A stretch of 64,000 bases of DNA from assembly GCF_001613545.1 (NCBI RefSeq), contig NZ_BDCO01000002.1, forward strand, positions 3,286,001-3,350,000. The letters are read 5' to 3'. Below, piece by piece: positions 8,781 through 17,494 of the stretch (position 1 is its first letter; each line of letters opens with the position of its first letter). A program made the translations under genes and the position numbers. This DNA is from Terrimicrobium sacchariphilum. Lineage in GTDB: Bacteria; Verrucomicrobiota; Verrucomicrobiia; Chthoniobacterales; Terrimicrobiaceae. Below the pieces are notes generated by a model. The model did no database searches and had not been told where the DNA came from. It saw only the letters and a list, made by a program, of their open reading frames with translations.

Positions 8781-9373
8781 GCTCCGCTGAACTGACCAAC
8801 ACTGACTCCGACTGGAAGCTGCCATCACAGCGCAAAGTCGGGATGATCTGCCTGATCATTACCGAATCCGCGCTGTTCACCATCTTCGTCGTCGCCTACG
8901 TCTGGTACATGGGCAAGAGCCTCAACGGACCCTTTCCCAAGGAAGTTCTGCACGTGCCCTGGCTCGCGAGCATCGCGCTCTTCGGCAGTTCCTTCACCGT
9001 GACGATCGCGGAGAAGTTCCTGCACAAGGGCAACCGCGCGCTCTTCCACGTCTGGTGGCTCCTTACCATCGCACTGGGCGCGTACTTCGTCTACTTCACC
9101 GGGGCGGAGTGGTATCACCTGATCTACAAGGAAAACCTCACGATCAGTACCAACGTCTTTGGCTCGACCTTCTACGCGTTGGTCGGCCTCCACGCCAGCC
9201 ACGTCATTATCGGCCTCATCCTGCTCTCGATCGTCGTGATCTCCAGCTTCCGCGGGAAACTGGATCCCGGCCACTCCGAGCACGTCGAGATGATCGCGTG
9301 GTACTGGCACTTCGTCGATGCCATCTGGGTCGTCGTTCTCACTCTGGTCTATTTCATCAGCGTCAACTACTAG
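8777..9373 (+). CDS. ctaE: Cytochrome c oxidase subunit III
   Basis: A 198-aa membrane subunit with five hydrophobic helices. Family hallmarks are TIAEKFLHKGNR, the helix ending FYALVGLHASHVIIG and the C-terminal WYWHFVDAIWVVVLTLVYF. It stabilises subunit I. The length corresponds to the short five-helix form common in bacterial caa3 oxidases. It begins inside the ctaD stop codon. Confidence 0.96.
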   Translation: MSSAELTNTDSDWKLPSQRKVGMICLIITESALFTIFVVAYVWYMGKSLNGPFPKEVLHVPWLASIALFGSSFTVTIAEKFLHKGNRALFHVWWLLTIALGAYFVYFTGAEWYHLIYKENLTISTNVFGSTFYALVGLHASHVIIGLILLSIVVISSFRGKLDPGHSEHVEMIAWYWHFVDAIWVVVLTLVYFISVNY

Positions 9374-9376
9374 GCA

Positions 9377-10219
9377 ATGCAGCAGCACCCACATCACGAT
9401 CCTGACACCATCGAGTTGCCCACGCCCACAGCGTGGCCGATTGTGTCGGCGTTCGGCCTTACCCTTCTCGTCGCCGGTCTGGTGACAAACCTCCTGGTTT
9501 CCGCCGTCGGCTTTCTCGTCGGTCTTCTCGGCACCGTCGGCTGGTTCTCCGATGTCTTCCCTCATCCGAAGCACGAACCCGTGCCGGTGAATCCCGATCG
9601 CGCCCGCCCGGCTCCCATCCGCACGCAGGGCCGGGTGGTGCAAATGCTCAAGCAGGGCAACATCCCGCACCGTGCGCATGTCCCCACGGAGTTTCATCCC
9701 TATCGCGTTGGCGTTATCGGCGGTCTGGCCGGTGGTCTCGTGATGGCGGTACTCGCCTGTATCTGGGGTGTTGTCTTCGAAAAGAGCCTCTGGTATCCGA
9801 TCAACCTCATGGCCGCCACAGGCGTGCCGGAGTTGGGGGCTTCCTCGCTCAAGGCCCTGCACGATTTCAGCGCCGCCGGCCTTATCGTTGGCACCATCGC
9901 CCACGTGACCCTCTCGATCCTCGTCGGCCTCCTCTACGCGGTGCTCGTCCCGATGTTCCCGCGCAAGAGCGAGTTCGTCCTCGGTGCTCTCGTCGGCCCG
10001 CTCCTCTGGACCGCGCTCGTCTGGTCGACCCTCCACTGGGTCTCTCCGATGCTCTCCCAGGGCATCAACTGGCCGTGGTTCGTTTTCTGCCAGATCGCCT
10101 TCGGCGCGGTCTGTGGCTGGGTCGTCTTCAAATCCGGAAAAATGGCAACGATGCAATCATGGTCGCTGGCCCAGAAAATGGGCGTGGAAAGCCAACATCG
10201 CGACGAGGAGTCCCACTAG
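9377..10219 (+). CDS. Unrecognised membrane protein of the caa3/bc gene cluster
   Basis: A 280-aa protein starting 3 nt after ctaE. About the first 65 residues, with hydrophobic stretches (SAFGLTLLVAGLVTNLLVSA) and WFSDVFPHPKHEP, look like a small subunit IV-type oxidase peptide. The rest adds about four more helices (residues 115-135, 170-195, 200-220 and 235-255). No haem or copper motif is seen. The position between oxidase subunits and the cytochrome c lipoprotein suggests a structural or assembly subunit of the oxidase or of a bc-oxidase supercomplex. Its stop codon overlaps the next gene's GTG by one base. Confidence 0.8.
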   Translation: MQQHPHHDPDTIELPTPTAWPIVSAFGLTLLVAGLVTNLLVSAVGFLVGLLGTVGWFSDVFPHPKHEPVPVNPDRARPAPIRTQGRVVQMLKQGNIPHRAHVPTEFHPYRVGVIGGLAGGLVMAVLACIWGVVFEKSLWYPINLMAATGVPELGASSLKALHDFSAAGLIVGTIAHVTLSILVGLLYAVLVPMFPRKSEFVLGALVGPLLWTALVWSTLHWVSPMLSQGINWPWFVFCQIAFGAVCGWVVFKSGKMATMQSWSLAQKMGVESQHRDEESH

Positions 10220-10923
10220 TGAAAATCGCCGCCCTTTCCCTAGCCTGTATCTCGGCCATCGCCCTCTCGGGCTGTGACAACGTGCCCGGTCGCCCCAAGA
10301 AGGAAGACCGCCGCCCCGAGCCGCATCACGTCACCGACTTCAAGACGCTCTACAGCCAGAACTGCGCCGGTTGCCACGGTAATGGCCAGTCTGTCGGCCC
10401 CGTCATCGCGATGAACGACCCGCTCTATCTGTCGATCCTGCCCAAGGAGCAGATGCGCCAGATCGTAACCAACGGCCGCGCCGAGAACGGCATGCCCGCC
10501 TTTTCACTGGCCAATGGCGGTTCACTCACCAACGAGCAGATCGGCATCATCGTCGACAACATCTACGCGTGGGCCAAAAACCCGCCGCCAGCCAACGCCC
10601 CGGCCTACAGCGCCCCGATCGGCGACGTCGCCCGCGGAGCCGCAGTCTTCGCCGCGAATTGCGCGAGCTGCCACGGTGCGGACGGCAAAGGCCTGAAGGA
10701 CAAGGCGGGCTCGGTCGTCAACCCGGCCTACCTCGGCCTCGTGTCCGACCAGTATCTCCGCACCATCGCCATCGCTGGCCGCAACGATCTCGGGTGCCCC
10801 GATTTCGCCAGCCGCGTCCCCGGCAAGGCAATGACCAGCGAGGAAATCAGCGATGTCGTCGCCTGGCTGGCGTCGCACCGTGAGAATGAATTTGGCCAGA
10901 AGCTGGCCCCGGCCCAGCAGTAA
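10219..10923 (+). CDS. Dihaem cytochrome c lipoprotein
   Basis: 234 aa from a GTG overlapping the upstream stop; the frame is open further upstream, but this start gives a clean lipoprotein signal (IALSGC at residues 15-20). Two haem-binding sites are present, CAGCH (C49-H53) and CASCH (C148-H152), each in a class I cytochrome c domain with later methionines (GMPAF; KAMTSEE). As a membrane-tethered periplasmic carrier it probably shuttles electrons from the Rieske/cytochrome b complex to CuA or haem c of the caa3 oxidase. Confidence 0.93.
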   Translation: MKIAALSLACISAIALSGCDNVPGRPKKEDRRPEPHHVTDFKTLYSQNCAGCHGNGQSVGPVIAMNDPLYLSILPKEQMRQIVTNGRAENGMPAFSLANGGSLTNEQIGIIVDNIYAWAKNPPPANAPAYSAPIGDVARGAAVFAANCASCHGADGKGLKDKAGSVVNPAYLGLVSDQYLRTIAIAGRNDLGCPDFASRVPGKAMTSEEISDVVAWLASHRENEFGQKLAPAQQ

Positions 10924-10940
10924 TCAGTTTTGCACAGGAA

Positions 10941-11510
10941 ATGACCACCGAGACGAATAACGACAAACCCTGCGGGTGTGACCACACGCCGGAGCCGAAG
11001 AAGACTTCGCGCCGCGACTTTCTCCTCCTGCTTGGCTTCGGTCTGAACGCCATCGCCGGCGCCATGATCGGCATCCCGCTCATCGGCTACCTGCTTTCCA
11101 CCTTCTTCAAGAGCTACCCGCTCCAATGGATCTCGCTCGGCCCGGTGACGAAGTTCCCCGAGGGAACCACCCGCCTCGCCAGCTACCTGAACCCCGACCA
11201 CCGCGAATGGGACGGCCAGACTGCGGAGATCCCCTGCTGGGTGCGCCGCATCCAGGAGAATGACTTCCAGGTCTTCGCCATCAACTGCACCCACCTCGGC
11301 TGCCCGGTCCGCTGGTTTGAGGAGTCCAAGCTTTTCATGTGCCCCTGCCACGGCGGCGCCTTCTATGAGAATGGCGAGCACGCCGCAGGCCCGCCGCCCC
11401 GCGGCCTCTACGAGTACCCCTTCAAGGTGGAAAACAACGAACTGTTCATCCAGGGCGGCATCCTTCCGACGCTCGCCAATCCCATGGACGACAAGAAGCC
11501 CCGGCACTAA
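10941..11510 (+). CDS. Rieske iron-sulfur protein of a bc-type complex
   Basis: A 189-aa protein with a short Cys/His-containing N-terminus, one membrane anchor (DFLLLLGFGLNAIAGAMIGI preceded by SRR, a Tat-like context) and a Rieske domain. The 2Fe-2S ligands are C116-T-H118 with C121 (CTHLGC) and C134-P-C136-H137 (CPCHGG). It takes one electron from quinol at the Qo site of the cytochrome b encoded immediately downstream (6 nt gap). Confidence 0.96.
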   Translation: MTTETNNDKPCGCDHTPEPKKTSRRDFLLLLGFGLNAIAGAMIGIPLIGYLLSTFFKSYPLQWISLGPVTKFPEGTTRLASYLNPDHREWDGQTAEIPCWVRRIQENDFQVFAINCTHLGCPVRWFEESKLFMCPCHGGAFYENGEHAAGPPPRGLYEYPFKVENNELFIQGGILPTLANPMDDKKPRH

Positions 11511-11516
11511 CACTCG

Positions 11517-13037
11517 ATGAACGGCAAGGCTCTTATCCAGGCTCTGAACGGTGTGTACGAGTGGGTCGACAAGCGACTCCACGTCACGGACCTCTTCAAT
11601 CACACCGCCGGCCACCCGATCCCGAAAAGCTCCGCGAGCTGGTTCTACGTCTTCGGCAGCGCCACGTTGCTCTGCTTCATGATCCAGCTCCTGACGGGCT
11701 GCCTGCTGGCGCTCGTCTACGTGCCCTCGGCCGCCGAGGCCTACACCACGCTGGAGTATCTGACTTTCCGGCAGGAACTTGGCTGGTTCCTCCGCGCCAC
11801 GCACTACTGGGGGTCCAATTTCATGGTGGGCATCATGCTCATCCACGTCACTCAGGTCTTCCTCTTCGGTGCCTACAAGTACCCGCGTGAGATCACCTGG
11901 ATGTCCGGCGTGGTCCTCATGCTCCTCACACTCGGCCTCGCCTTCACTGGCCAGGTGATGCGTTTTGACGAGGACGCCTACTGGGGTCTCGGCATCGGCG
12001 CCGCCATCGCCGGTCGTTCGCCGATGATTGGCCAGCAGGTGGTGAACTTCATGCTCGGCGGTCCCATCATCGCCAGCGAGACGCTATCGCGCTTCTTCAC
12101 CCTGCACGTCTTCGTCCTCCCGGGTTCCGTCCTCGCCCTTGTGGCCCTGCACCTCCGCATGGTGCTGACCAAAGGCATTAACGAATACCCGAAGCCCGGC
12201 CAGATCGTTCGCAAGGAGACCTACGACAAGGAATACGCCACGATCATCAAGAAGGAGGGCATCCCGTTCTTCCCGCACGGTATCTGGAAGGATCTCGTCG
12301 CGGCATCCATCGTTATCGGCGGCATCCTCTTCTGCGTCCTCATGTTCGGTCCCAAGGGGCCGCTCGGTGAGCCAAATCCGACGCAGATCGACACGGTGCC
12401 CCGGCCGGACTTCTTCTTCCTCTGGATCTTCGCCATCGCGGCGCTCATGCCGGACTACATGGAGACATTCATGCTCCTCGTGGCTCCGCCGATCATTATC
12501 GGGTTGCTCTTCATCCTGCCGTTCATCAACAACACGGGTGAAAAGAGCTGGCGTCGTCGTCCGATCGCGGTCCTCTCCGTTATTCTTATCTACCTCTCGC
12601 TCGGCCTCCTCACCTACCTCGGCCAGACCTCTCCCTGGTCTCCCGATATGAAGGCATGGTCGGGTGCGGAAACGCCGCGCGAGTTCGTCGAAGGCCGTTC
12701 GCCGCTGGAGCTTCAGGGTCTGGCCGTGCTGCAGAACAAGCAGTGCCGCAATTGCCATGCCATCGACGGCATCGGCGGTCATCGCGGCCCCGATCTCGCC
12801 GACGTGGGCACCCGCCTCACGAAGGATCAGCTTGTGCGCCAGATTATTCAGGGTGGCGGCAACATGCCCGCCTACGGTAAGAATCTCTCCCCGTATGAGA
12901 CCGAAGCCCTTGTTGCCTACATGGTCTCCCTGCATCCCAAGGACGAACTGCCCGCGCGCGACTCGACCATCCCGGCCACTCCCGCGCCGCTGTCCGTCCA
13001 GGAAGGCGAACAGCACGAAGCCGTGGGTGCTCACTAG
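11517..13037 (+). CDS. Cytochrome b (b6 + subunit IV) fused to a C-terminal cytochrome c domain
   Basis: A 506-aa quinol-oxidising subunit. The four haem-b histidines are H96/H110 and H197/H212; the second pair has 14 intervening residues, as in b6f-type proteins. The subunit IV part follows in the same chain. The Qo-loop motif normally PEWY reads PDFF here (about residue 297, in VPRPDFFFLW). After the last membrane helix the chain continues into a haem c domain with CRNCH (C410, C413, H414) and GNMPAYG. So one polypeptide covers cytochrome b and a c1-like function, and no separate c1 gene is needed. Confidence 0.95.
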   Translation: MNGKALIQALNGVYEWVDKRLHVTDLFNHTAGHPIPKSSASWFYVFGSATLLCFMIQLLTGCLLALVYVPSAAEAYTTLEYLTFRQELGWFLRATHYWGSNFMVGIMLIHVTQVFLFGAYKYPREITWMSGVVLMLLTLGLAFTGQVMRFDEDAYWGLGIGAAIAGRSPMIGQQVVNFMLGGPIIASETLSRFFTLHVFVLPGSVLALVALHLRMVLTKGINEYPKPGQIVRKETYDKEYATIIKKEGIPFFPHGIWKDLVAASIVIGGILFCVLMFGPKGPLGEPNPTQIDTVPRPDFFFLWIFAIAALMPDYMETFMLLVAPPIIIGLLFILPFINNTGEKSWRRRPIAVLSVILIYLSLGLLTYLGQTSPWSPDMKAWSGAETPREFVEGRSPLELQGLAVLQNKQCRNCHAIDGIGGHRGPDLADVGTRLTKDQLVRQIIQGGGNMPAYGKNLSPYETEALVAYMVSLHPKDELPARDSTIPATPAPLSVQEGEQHEAVGAH

Positions 13038-13082
13038 TCCCGGTCATCCCAGCGGCGCGCTAGCGCCGCAACGCCCGGGGCA

Positions 13083-15338
13083 GTGAATCTGGAGACTGCC
13101 ATAGCGACGTCGTGGACGTTTCAACCCGTCCCTGCGTTCGGTCTCGCCGCGACCGCCCTCATTTACTTCCTCGGCTGGAATCGTCTCCGCCGTCAGGCCC
13201 CGCATCGCTTTACCCCGTACCGGCTGCTGAGTTTCCTTGGCGGCCTGGTCACGATCTACATCGCGCTGGCCTCACCGCTCGACGCCTTTGCGTCGTTCCT
13301 GCTCATCTCGCACATGGTGCAGCACCTCCTGCTCACCATGGTCGCCCCGCCATTGATCCTGCTGGGCTTTCCGCAACTCCCGCTGCTCCTCGGCCTGCCG
13401 CGCCGCTTTGTCAGCCAGGGTCTGGGGCCCTTTCTGCGATGGCCGGTATTTCATGCCATCGTCGACCGCATCACGCATCCCATCGTCTGCTGGGTGCTCT
13501 TTGTCTCGAGCAACGTCATCTGGCACATCCCGCAGTTCTACGACCTCGCACTCCGCCATCGCGGCTGGCACGAGTTTGAGCACTTCTGCTTCCTCGTCAC
13601 CTCGCTGCTCTTCTGGTGGTACGTGATCCTCCCGTGGCCCAGCCGGTCAAAATATCCTCGCTGGACTGTCATCCCGTACCTGCTCGGCGCGGATCTCCAG
13701 AATACAGCCCTCGCCGCCTTCCTGTCCTTCTCCACCAAGGTCATCTACCCGACCTACGAGGCCGCGCCCCGGCTAGGGGGCTTTTCGCCGCTGGAGGACC
13801 AGAATGGCGCGGGAGCGATCATGTGGGTCCCCGGGTCCATCGTCTTCCTTTTCCCCGTCGCCTACATCGCCATCCAGTTCCTCTCTCCCAAGCGCCGCCA
13901 TGCGGAGCCCGCGCCGCCGCCGCGTCCGCCCGCCACCTCGCGCCGTGCCGGGCCGTTTGACCTCCTTCGCGTCCCATATCTCGGGCCGCTCATTCGCTCG
14001 CGCTACTTCCGTACGGGCCTGCAAATGACTATGTTTGGCCTCGCGCTCGCCATCATCCTCGACGGCCTGCTCGGCCCCCAGATGAGCCCGATGAACCTCG
14101 CGGGCGTGCTGCCGTGGACGCACTGGCGCGCCGCCACCGTCCTCGCCCTCCTCATTGCGGGGAATTTCTTCTGCATGGCATGCCCCTTCACCTTCGTACG
14201 CGACCTCGGGAGGAAATTCCTCCCCGCGCGCTTCGTCTGGCCCCGCGCCCTGCGGTCAAAGTGGATCGCCGTCGGCATCCTCGTCGTCTACTTCTGGGCC
14301 TACGAGGCCTTTGACCTCTGGGACAATCCCGCCGCCACCTCCGGCGTGTTCATCCTCTATTTCCTCGGCGCGCTCCTCATCGACGGATTTTTCAAGGACG
14401 CCAGCTTCTGCAAATACGTCTGCCCGGTCGGCCAGTTCCACTTCGTCCAGTCGCTCGTCTCGCCGCTTCAAGTGCGCGTGCGCCAGCCCGACGTTTGCGC
14501 CAGCTGCCGGACGTACGATTGCATCAAGGGTAACGCCACCCAGCGCGGATGCGAGCTGAAGCTCTTCCAGCCGCGCAAGGCCGGGAACATGGACTGCACC
14601 TTCTGCCTCGACTGCATCAAGGCCTGCCCGCACGACAACGTCGGCATCCTCGCCACACCCATCGCCACCGATCTTTCGATCGACCTGCCGCGCTCCTCCG
14701 TCGGACGCTATGCGAAGCGCCTCGACCTCGCCTCGCTCGTCCTCGTACTCACCTTTGGCGCGTTTGCCAACGCCGCCGGCATGGTCGTGCCCGTGCTGAA
14801 CTGGCTCGATGCGCTGAACAAGCAGCTCGGCCTCTCCTCCGACCACCTGCCCACCGCCATCCTCGGCATCCTCACCCTCGTCGTCCTCCCCGCCCTGCTC
14901 GCCTCGTGGGCGGCGGCCTTAAGCAGGAAACACTTAGGCCTTACCCAGAGAGAAACCTTCTGCCGATTCTCGATGGCTCTTGCCCCGCTCGGATTCGGCA
15001 TGTGGATCGCGCACTTCACCTTCCACTTCTTCACCGCCGCGCTCACGCCGATACCCGTCATTCACCGCGTCCTGCGCGATCTCGGGCTGGCGGGAGGAGA
15101 GGTGCAATGGGCCGTGCCTTCGTGGGCCTTTTACGATCTGCCCGCACTCGAGCTGGCTCTTCTCGGGCTGGGCTTCCTCACCTCGCTCTACATCCTCTGG
15201 CGACTCGCCTCCTCGCTCCGGCCCTCGCGCCCCTTCCCAGGGTTCCTGCCATGGGGGCTTATCGCCGTCGCCCTTTACGTCGCCGGGGTCTGGATTATCT
15301 TCCAACCGATGCAAATGCGCGGCACCATGATGCACTGA
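13083..15338 (+). CDS. CtaG (caa3 oxidase assembly) fused to NapH/CcoG-like membrane polyferredoxin
   Basis: 751 aa from GTG. Residues 1 to about 265 match the multi-helix CtaG family (Caa3_CtaG; LLISHMVQHLLLTMVAPPLI, EHFCFLVTSLLFWWYVI), proteins needed for CuB insertion into caa3 oxidases. After a Pro/Arg-rich linker (about 265-290) comes a second membrane part with C364-C367 (CMACP), C443-C447 (CKYVCP), then a ferredoxin-like domain C472/C475/C480 and C505-C508-C511-C515 (CTFCLDCIKACP), as in NapH, NosR and CcoG, followed by five more helices. CcoG-type proteins reduce Cu(II) during oxidase assembly, so a combined copper-reducing and copper-delivering factor is an attractive inference. Confidence 0.88.
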   Translation: MNLETAIATSWTFQPVPAFGLAATALIYFLGWNRLRRQAPHRFTPYRLLSFLGGLVTIYIALASPLDAFASFLLISHMVQHLLLTMVAPPLILLGFPQLPLLLGLPRRFVSQGLGPFLRWPVFHAIVDRITHPIVCWVLFVSSNVIWHIPQFYDLALRHRGWHEFEHFCFLVTSLLFWWYVILPWPSRSKYPRWTVIPYLLGADLQNTALAAFLSFSTKVIYPTYEAAPRLGGFSPLEDQNGAGAIMWVPGSIVFLFPVAYIAIQFLSPKRRHAEPAPPPRPPATSRRAGPFDLLRVPYLGPLIRSRYFRTGLQMTMFGLALAIILDGLLGPQMSPMNLAGVLPWTHWRAATVLALLIAGNFFCMACPFTFVRDLGRKFLPARFVWPRALRSKWIAVGILVVYFWAYEAFDLWDNPAATSGVFILYFLGALLIDGFFKDASFCKYVCPVGQFHFVQSLVSPLQVRVRQPDVCASCRTYDCIKGNATQRGCELKLFQPRKAGNMDCTFCLDCIKACPHDNVGILATPIATDLSIDLPRSSVGRYAKRLDLASLVLVLTFGAFANAAGMVVPVLNWLDALNKQLGLSSDHLPTAILGILTLVVLPALLASWAAALSRKHLGLTQRETFCRFSMALAPLGFGMWIAHFTFHFFTAALTPIPVIHRVLRDLGLAGGEVQWAVPSWAFYDLPALELALLGLGFLTSLYILWRLASSLRPSRPFPGFLPWGLIAVALYVAGVWIIFQPMQMRGTMMH

Positions 15339-15341
15339 TCG

Positions 15342-15926
15342 ATGAGCAAGCCACCATCAACGCCCCGTCTCGTCCTCGCGCTCTGCGTGCTTTGCCTGCT
15401 CGCCGTGATCGTGCCGATCCCGGGAGCGCGTGCTGATGGCGGTGTGATCCTCGACCGCAAGGTCGTTGGCCCCTACGACATCACCGTGTTTGCCTCCCCT
15501 GCGCCGATTCGTGCCGGACCTGTCGATTTCAGCGTACTCGTCCAAGACCCTGTCACCCGCGCTCCGTACCTCGATGCCGAGGTCGCCATGGCTTGGTCGG
15601 CGGAGGCCGACGCCTTCCCCGCCTGGCTGCCACCCTGCTGCAGCATGGGCACGGCCGACAAGGCAGAGGCGACCCGTAACCACTCGGAAAACAAGATGCT
15701 CTACTCCGCAATCATCCCCGTGCGTTCCCAGGGAGCCTCCCAGCTCCTTGTGCGTGTGAGCCGAAATGGCGAAACGCACACCATGACGTGCCATCTTGAG
15801 GCCGGCCCGCCCCAGCCCCCGGTGCTCGCGTACTGGCCCGTACTGGCGTTCCCGCCCCTGATCATCCTCGGATTTGGAATCCATCAGCGCCTCGTCCGAA
15901 AAGGCCGCATTTTACCGAAAGAATAA
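15342..15926 (+). CDS. Membrane-anchored periplasmic protein, YtkA-like
   Basis: A 194-aa protein with a signal peptide (LVLALCVLCLLAVIVPI), an immunoglobulin-like periplasmic domain (GPYDITVFASPAPIRAGPVD) similar to YtkA/CopC-type folds, and a C-terminal helix (about residues 160-180). A CCSM motif with later His residues could bind copper. It starts 3 nt after the ctaG fusion, so a role in oxidase metallation is inferred from position only. Confidence 0.7.
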   Translation: MSKPPSTPRLVLALCVLCLLAVIVPIPGARADGGVILDRKVVGPYDITVFASPAPIRAGPVDFSVLVQDPVTRAPYLDAEVAMAWSAEADAFPAWLPPCCSMGTADKAEATRNHSENKMLYSAIIPVRSQGASQLLVRVSRNGETHTMTCHLEAGPPQPPVLAYWPVLAFPPLIILGFGIHQRLVRKGRILPKE

Positions 15927-15975
15927 GACATTCTAATAGACAATGCGCGTGACCACGTAGTATTACGTCCTCATC

Positions 15976-17490
15976 ATGGACGCAGAGATACTCGCCAGGG
16001 TCCAGTTTGCCTTCACCGTAGCATTTCACTACATCTATCCCCCGCTAAGCATCGGCTTGGGTATCGTTCTGGTAGTGATGGAGGCCATCTGGCTGAAGAC
16101 CGGCAATCCCCTCTATCACAACATGGCTCGCTACTGGACGCGCGTCTTTGCTCTGACCTTCGCCATCGGTGTGGCCACTGGTATCGTGATGGAGTTTGAA
16201 TTCGGCACCAACTGGGCGACCTACTCCCGATTCGTAGGCGATATCTTCGGCAGTGCACTCGCCGCCGAGGGCATCTTTGCCTTTTTCCTCGAGAGCGGCT
16301 TTCTGGCCATCCTTCTCTTCGGTTGGAACAAGGTCGGACCCAAGCTTCACTTTTTTGCCACCTGCATGGTTTGCTTTGGCGCGCACTTCAGCGCCATCTG
16401 GATTGTCGTGGCCAACTCCTGGATGCAAACCCCCGCCGGATATCACCTCGAGACCACAGTGAACGGCCAGAGCGTGCGCCTCCCGGCCGAGCACATCCTC
16501 ACCGAGGCCGACCTTGGCAGCGTTCGCGCCGTCATCGACGACTTCTGGGCCATGGTCTTCAATCCCTCCTCCGTCGATCGCCTCATCCACGTCGTCCTCG
16601 GCGCCTGGATGGCCGGAGCCTTCCTCGTCATCAGCATCAGCGCGTTTTACCTGCTCCGCAAACGTCATCTCGACTTTGCCAAGGCCTCGATGAAGGTCGG
16701 GCTCGCCGTCGGCACCGTCGCCACCCTCCTCCAGATGGTCAGCGGTGACTTCACCGCCAAGGGCGTCCTCAAGAACCAGCCCGCCAAGTTCGCCGCCCTC
16801 GAGGGCGTCTACCAAACCGAGGCCCGCGCCCCGATGACCGTCATCGGCTGGGTCGATCCGGTCAACGAAACCGTCCAGGGCCTGAAGATTCCCGGCCTCC
16901 TCAGCTTCCTTAGCTACGAGGATGTGAATGCCACCGTCACCGGCCTGCACAACATCCCAAGCGACGATTTTCTAAAGGCACGGTATCCGAATGCCTCCCC
17001 CGAGGAGATCAGCAAGATCCGACGCTCCTACTGGCCTCCGGTACCCGCGACCTTCCAGTTTTATCACATCATGATCAGCATCGGCGTCGCCTTGCTGGTG
17101 ATCGTGATCATTGCGCTATTTCTGCTCTGGAGCGGACGTCTCTTCAAGACGGACAGCAAGCTCACCCGGGCGTTCCTCTGGGTGCTTGTCTTCAGCGTGC
17201 TCGGCCCCCAGATCGCCAACCAAGCCGGTTGGTTCACCGCCGAGCTCGGCCGCCAGCCATGGATCGTGTATGAACTGCTCAAAACCTCCGAGGCACTGTC
17301 CAAGGTGGTGACAGCAAATCACATTCTGGCCTCGCTCATCATGTTTGCCTTTGTCTACCTGCTGCTCTTCCTCGTCTTCATCTTCCTGCTGACGCGCAAG
17401 ATCCAGCATGGCCCGGATCATCTCGAGGAGGATCTCGAGATGCCCGACAGCTGGAAGGCCATCATCCGCACCAAGGAGGCGAGGGCTTAA
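15976..17490 (+). CDS. cydA: Cytochrome bd quinol oxidase subunit I
   Basis: A 504-aa subunit with haem b558, b595 and d. Conserved stretches are [15 protein letters not shown] (a haem His), the [16 protein letters not shown] region, and [11 protein letters not shown]. The periplasmic quinol loop around residues 300-360 appears short compared with E. coli CydA, placing it in the short-Q-loop group. It gives a high-oxygen-affinity, non-proton-pumping route that bypasses the bc/caa3 chain. It lies 50 bp downstream of the YtkA-like gene, so it may have its own promoter. Confidence 0.95.
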   Translation: MDAEILARVQFAFTVAFHYIYPPLSIGLGIVLVVMEAIWLKTGNPLYHNMARYWTRVFALTFAIGVATGIVMEFEFGTNWATYSRFVGDIFGSALAAEGIFAFFLESGFLAILLFGWNKVGPKLHFFATCMVCFGAHFSAIWIVVANSWMQTPAGYHLETTVNGQSVRLPAEHILTEADLGSVRAVIDDFWAMVFNPSSVDRLIHVVLGAWMAGAFLVISISAFYLLRKRHLDFAKASMKVGLAVGTVATLLQMVSGDFTAKGVLKNQPAKFAALEGVYQTEARAPMTVIGWVDPVNETVQGLKIPGLLSFLSYEDVNATVTGLHNIPSDDFLKARYPNASPEEISKIRRSYWPPVPATFQFYHIMISIGVALLVIVIIALFLLWSGRLFKTDSKLTRAFLWVLVFSVLGPQIANQAGWFTAELGRQPWIVYELLKTSEALSKVVTANHILASLIMFAFVYLLLFLVFIFLLTRKIQHGPDHLEEDLEMPDSWKAIIRTKEARA

Positions 17491-17494
17491 CACT

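Noticed and set aside
7059-8828. 589-aa minus-strand frame
   Set aside because: It mirrors ctaD; the composition is a GC-rich shadow of a conserved oxidase gene.
17408-17494. Upstream start for cydB
   Set aside because: It would overlap cydA by more than 80 nt; ATG 17495 gives the family-typical N-terminus.
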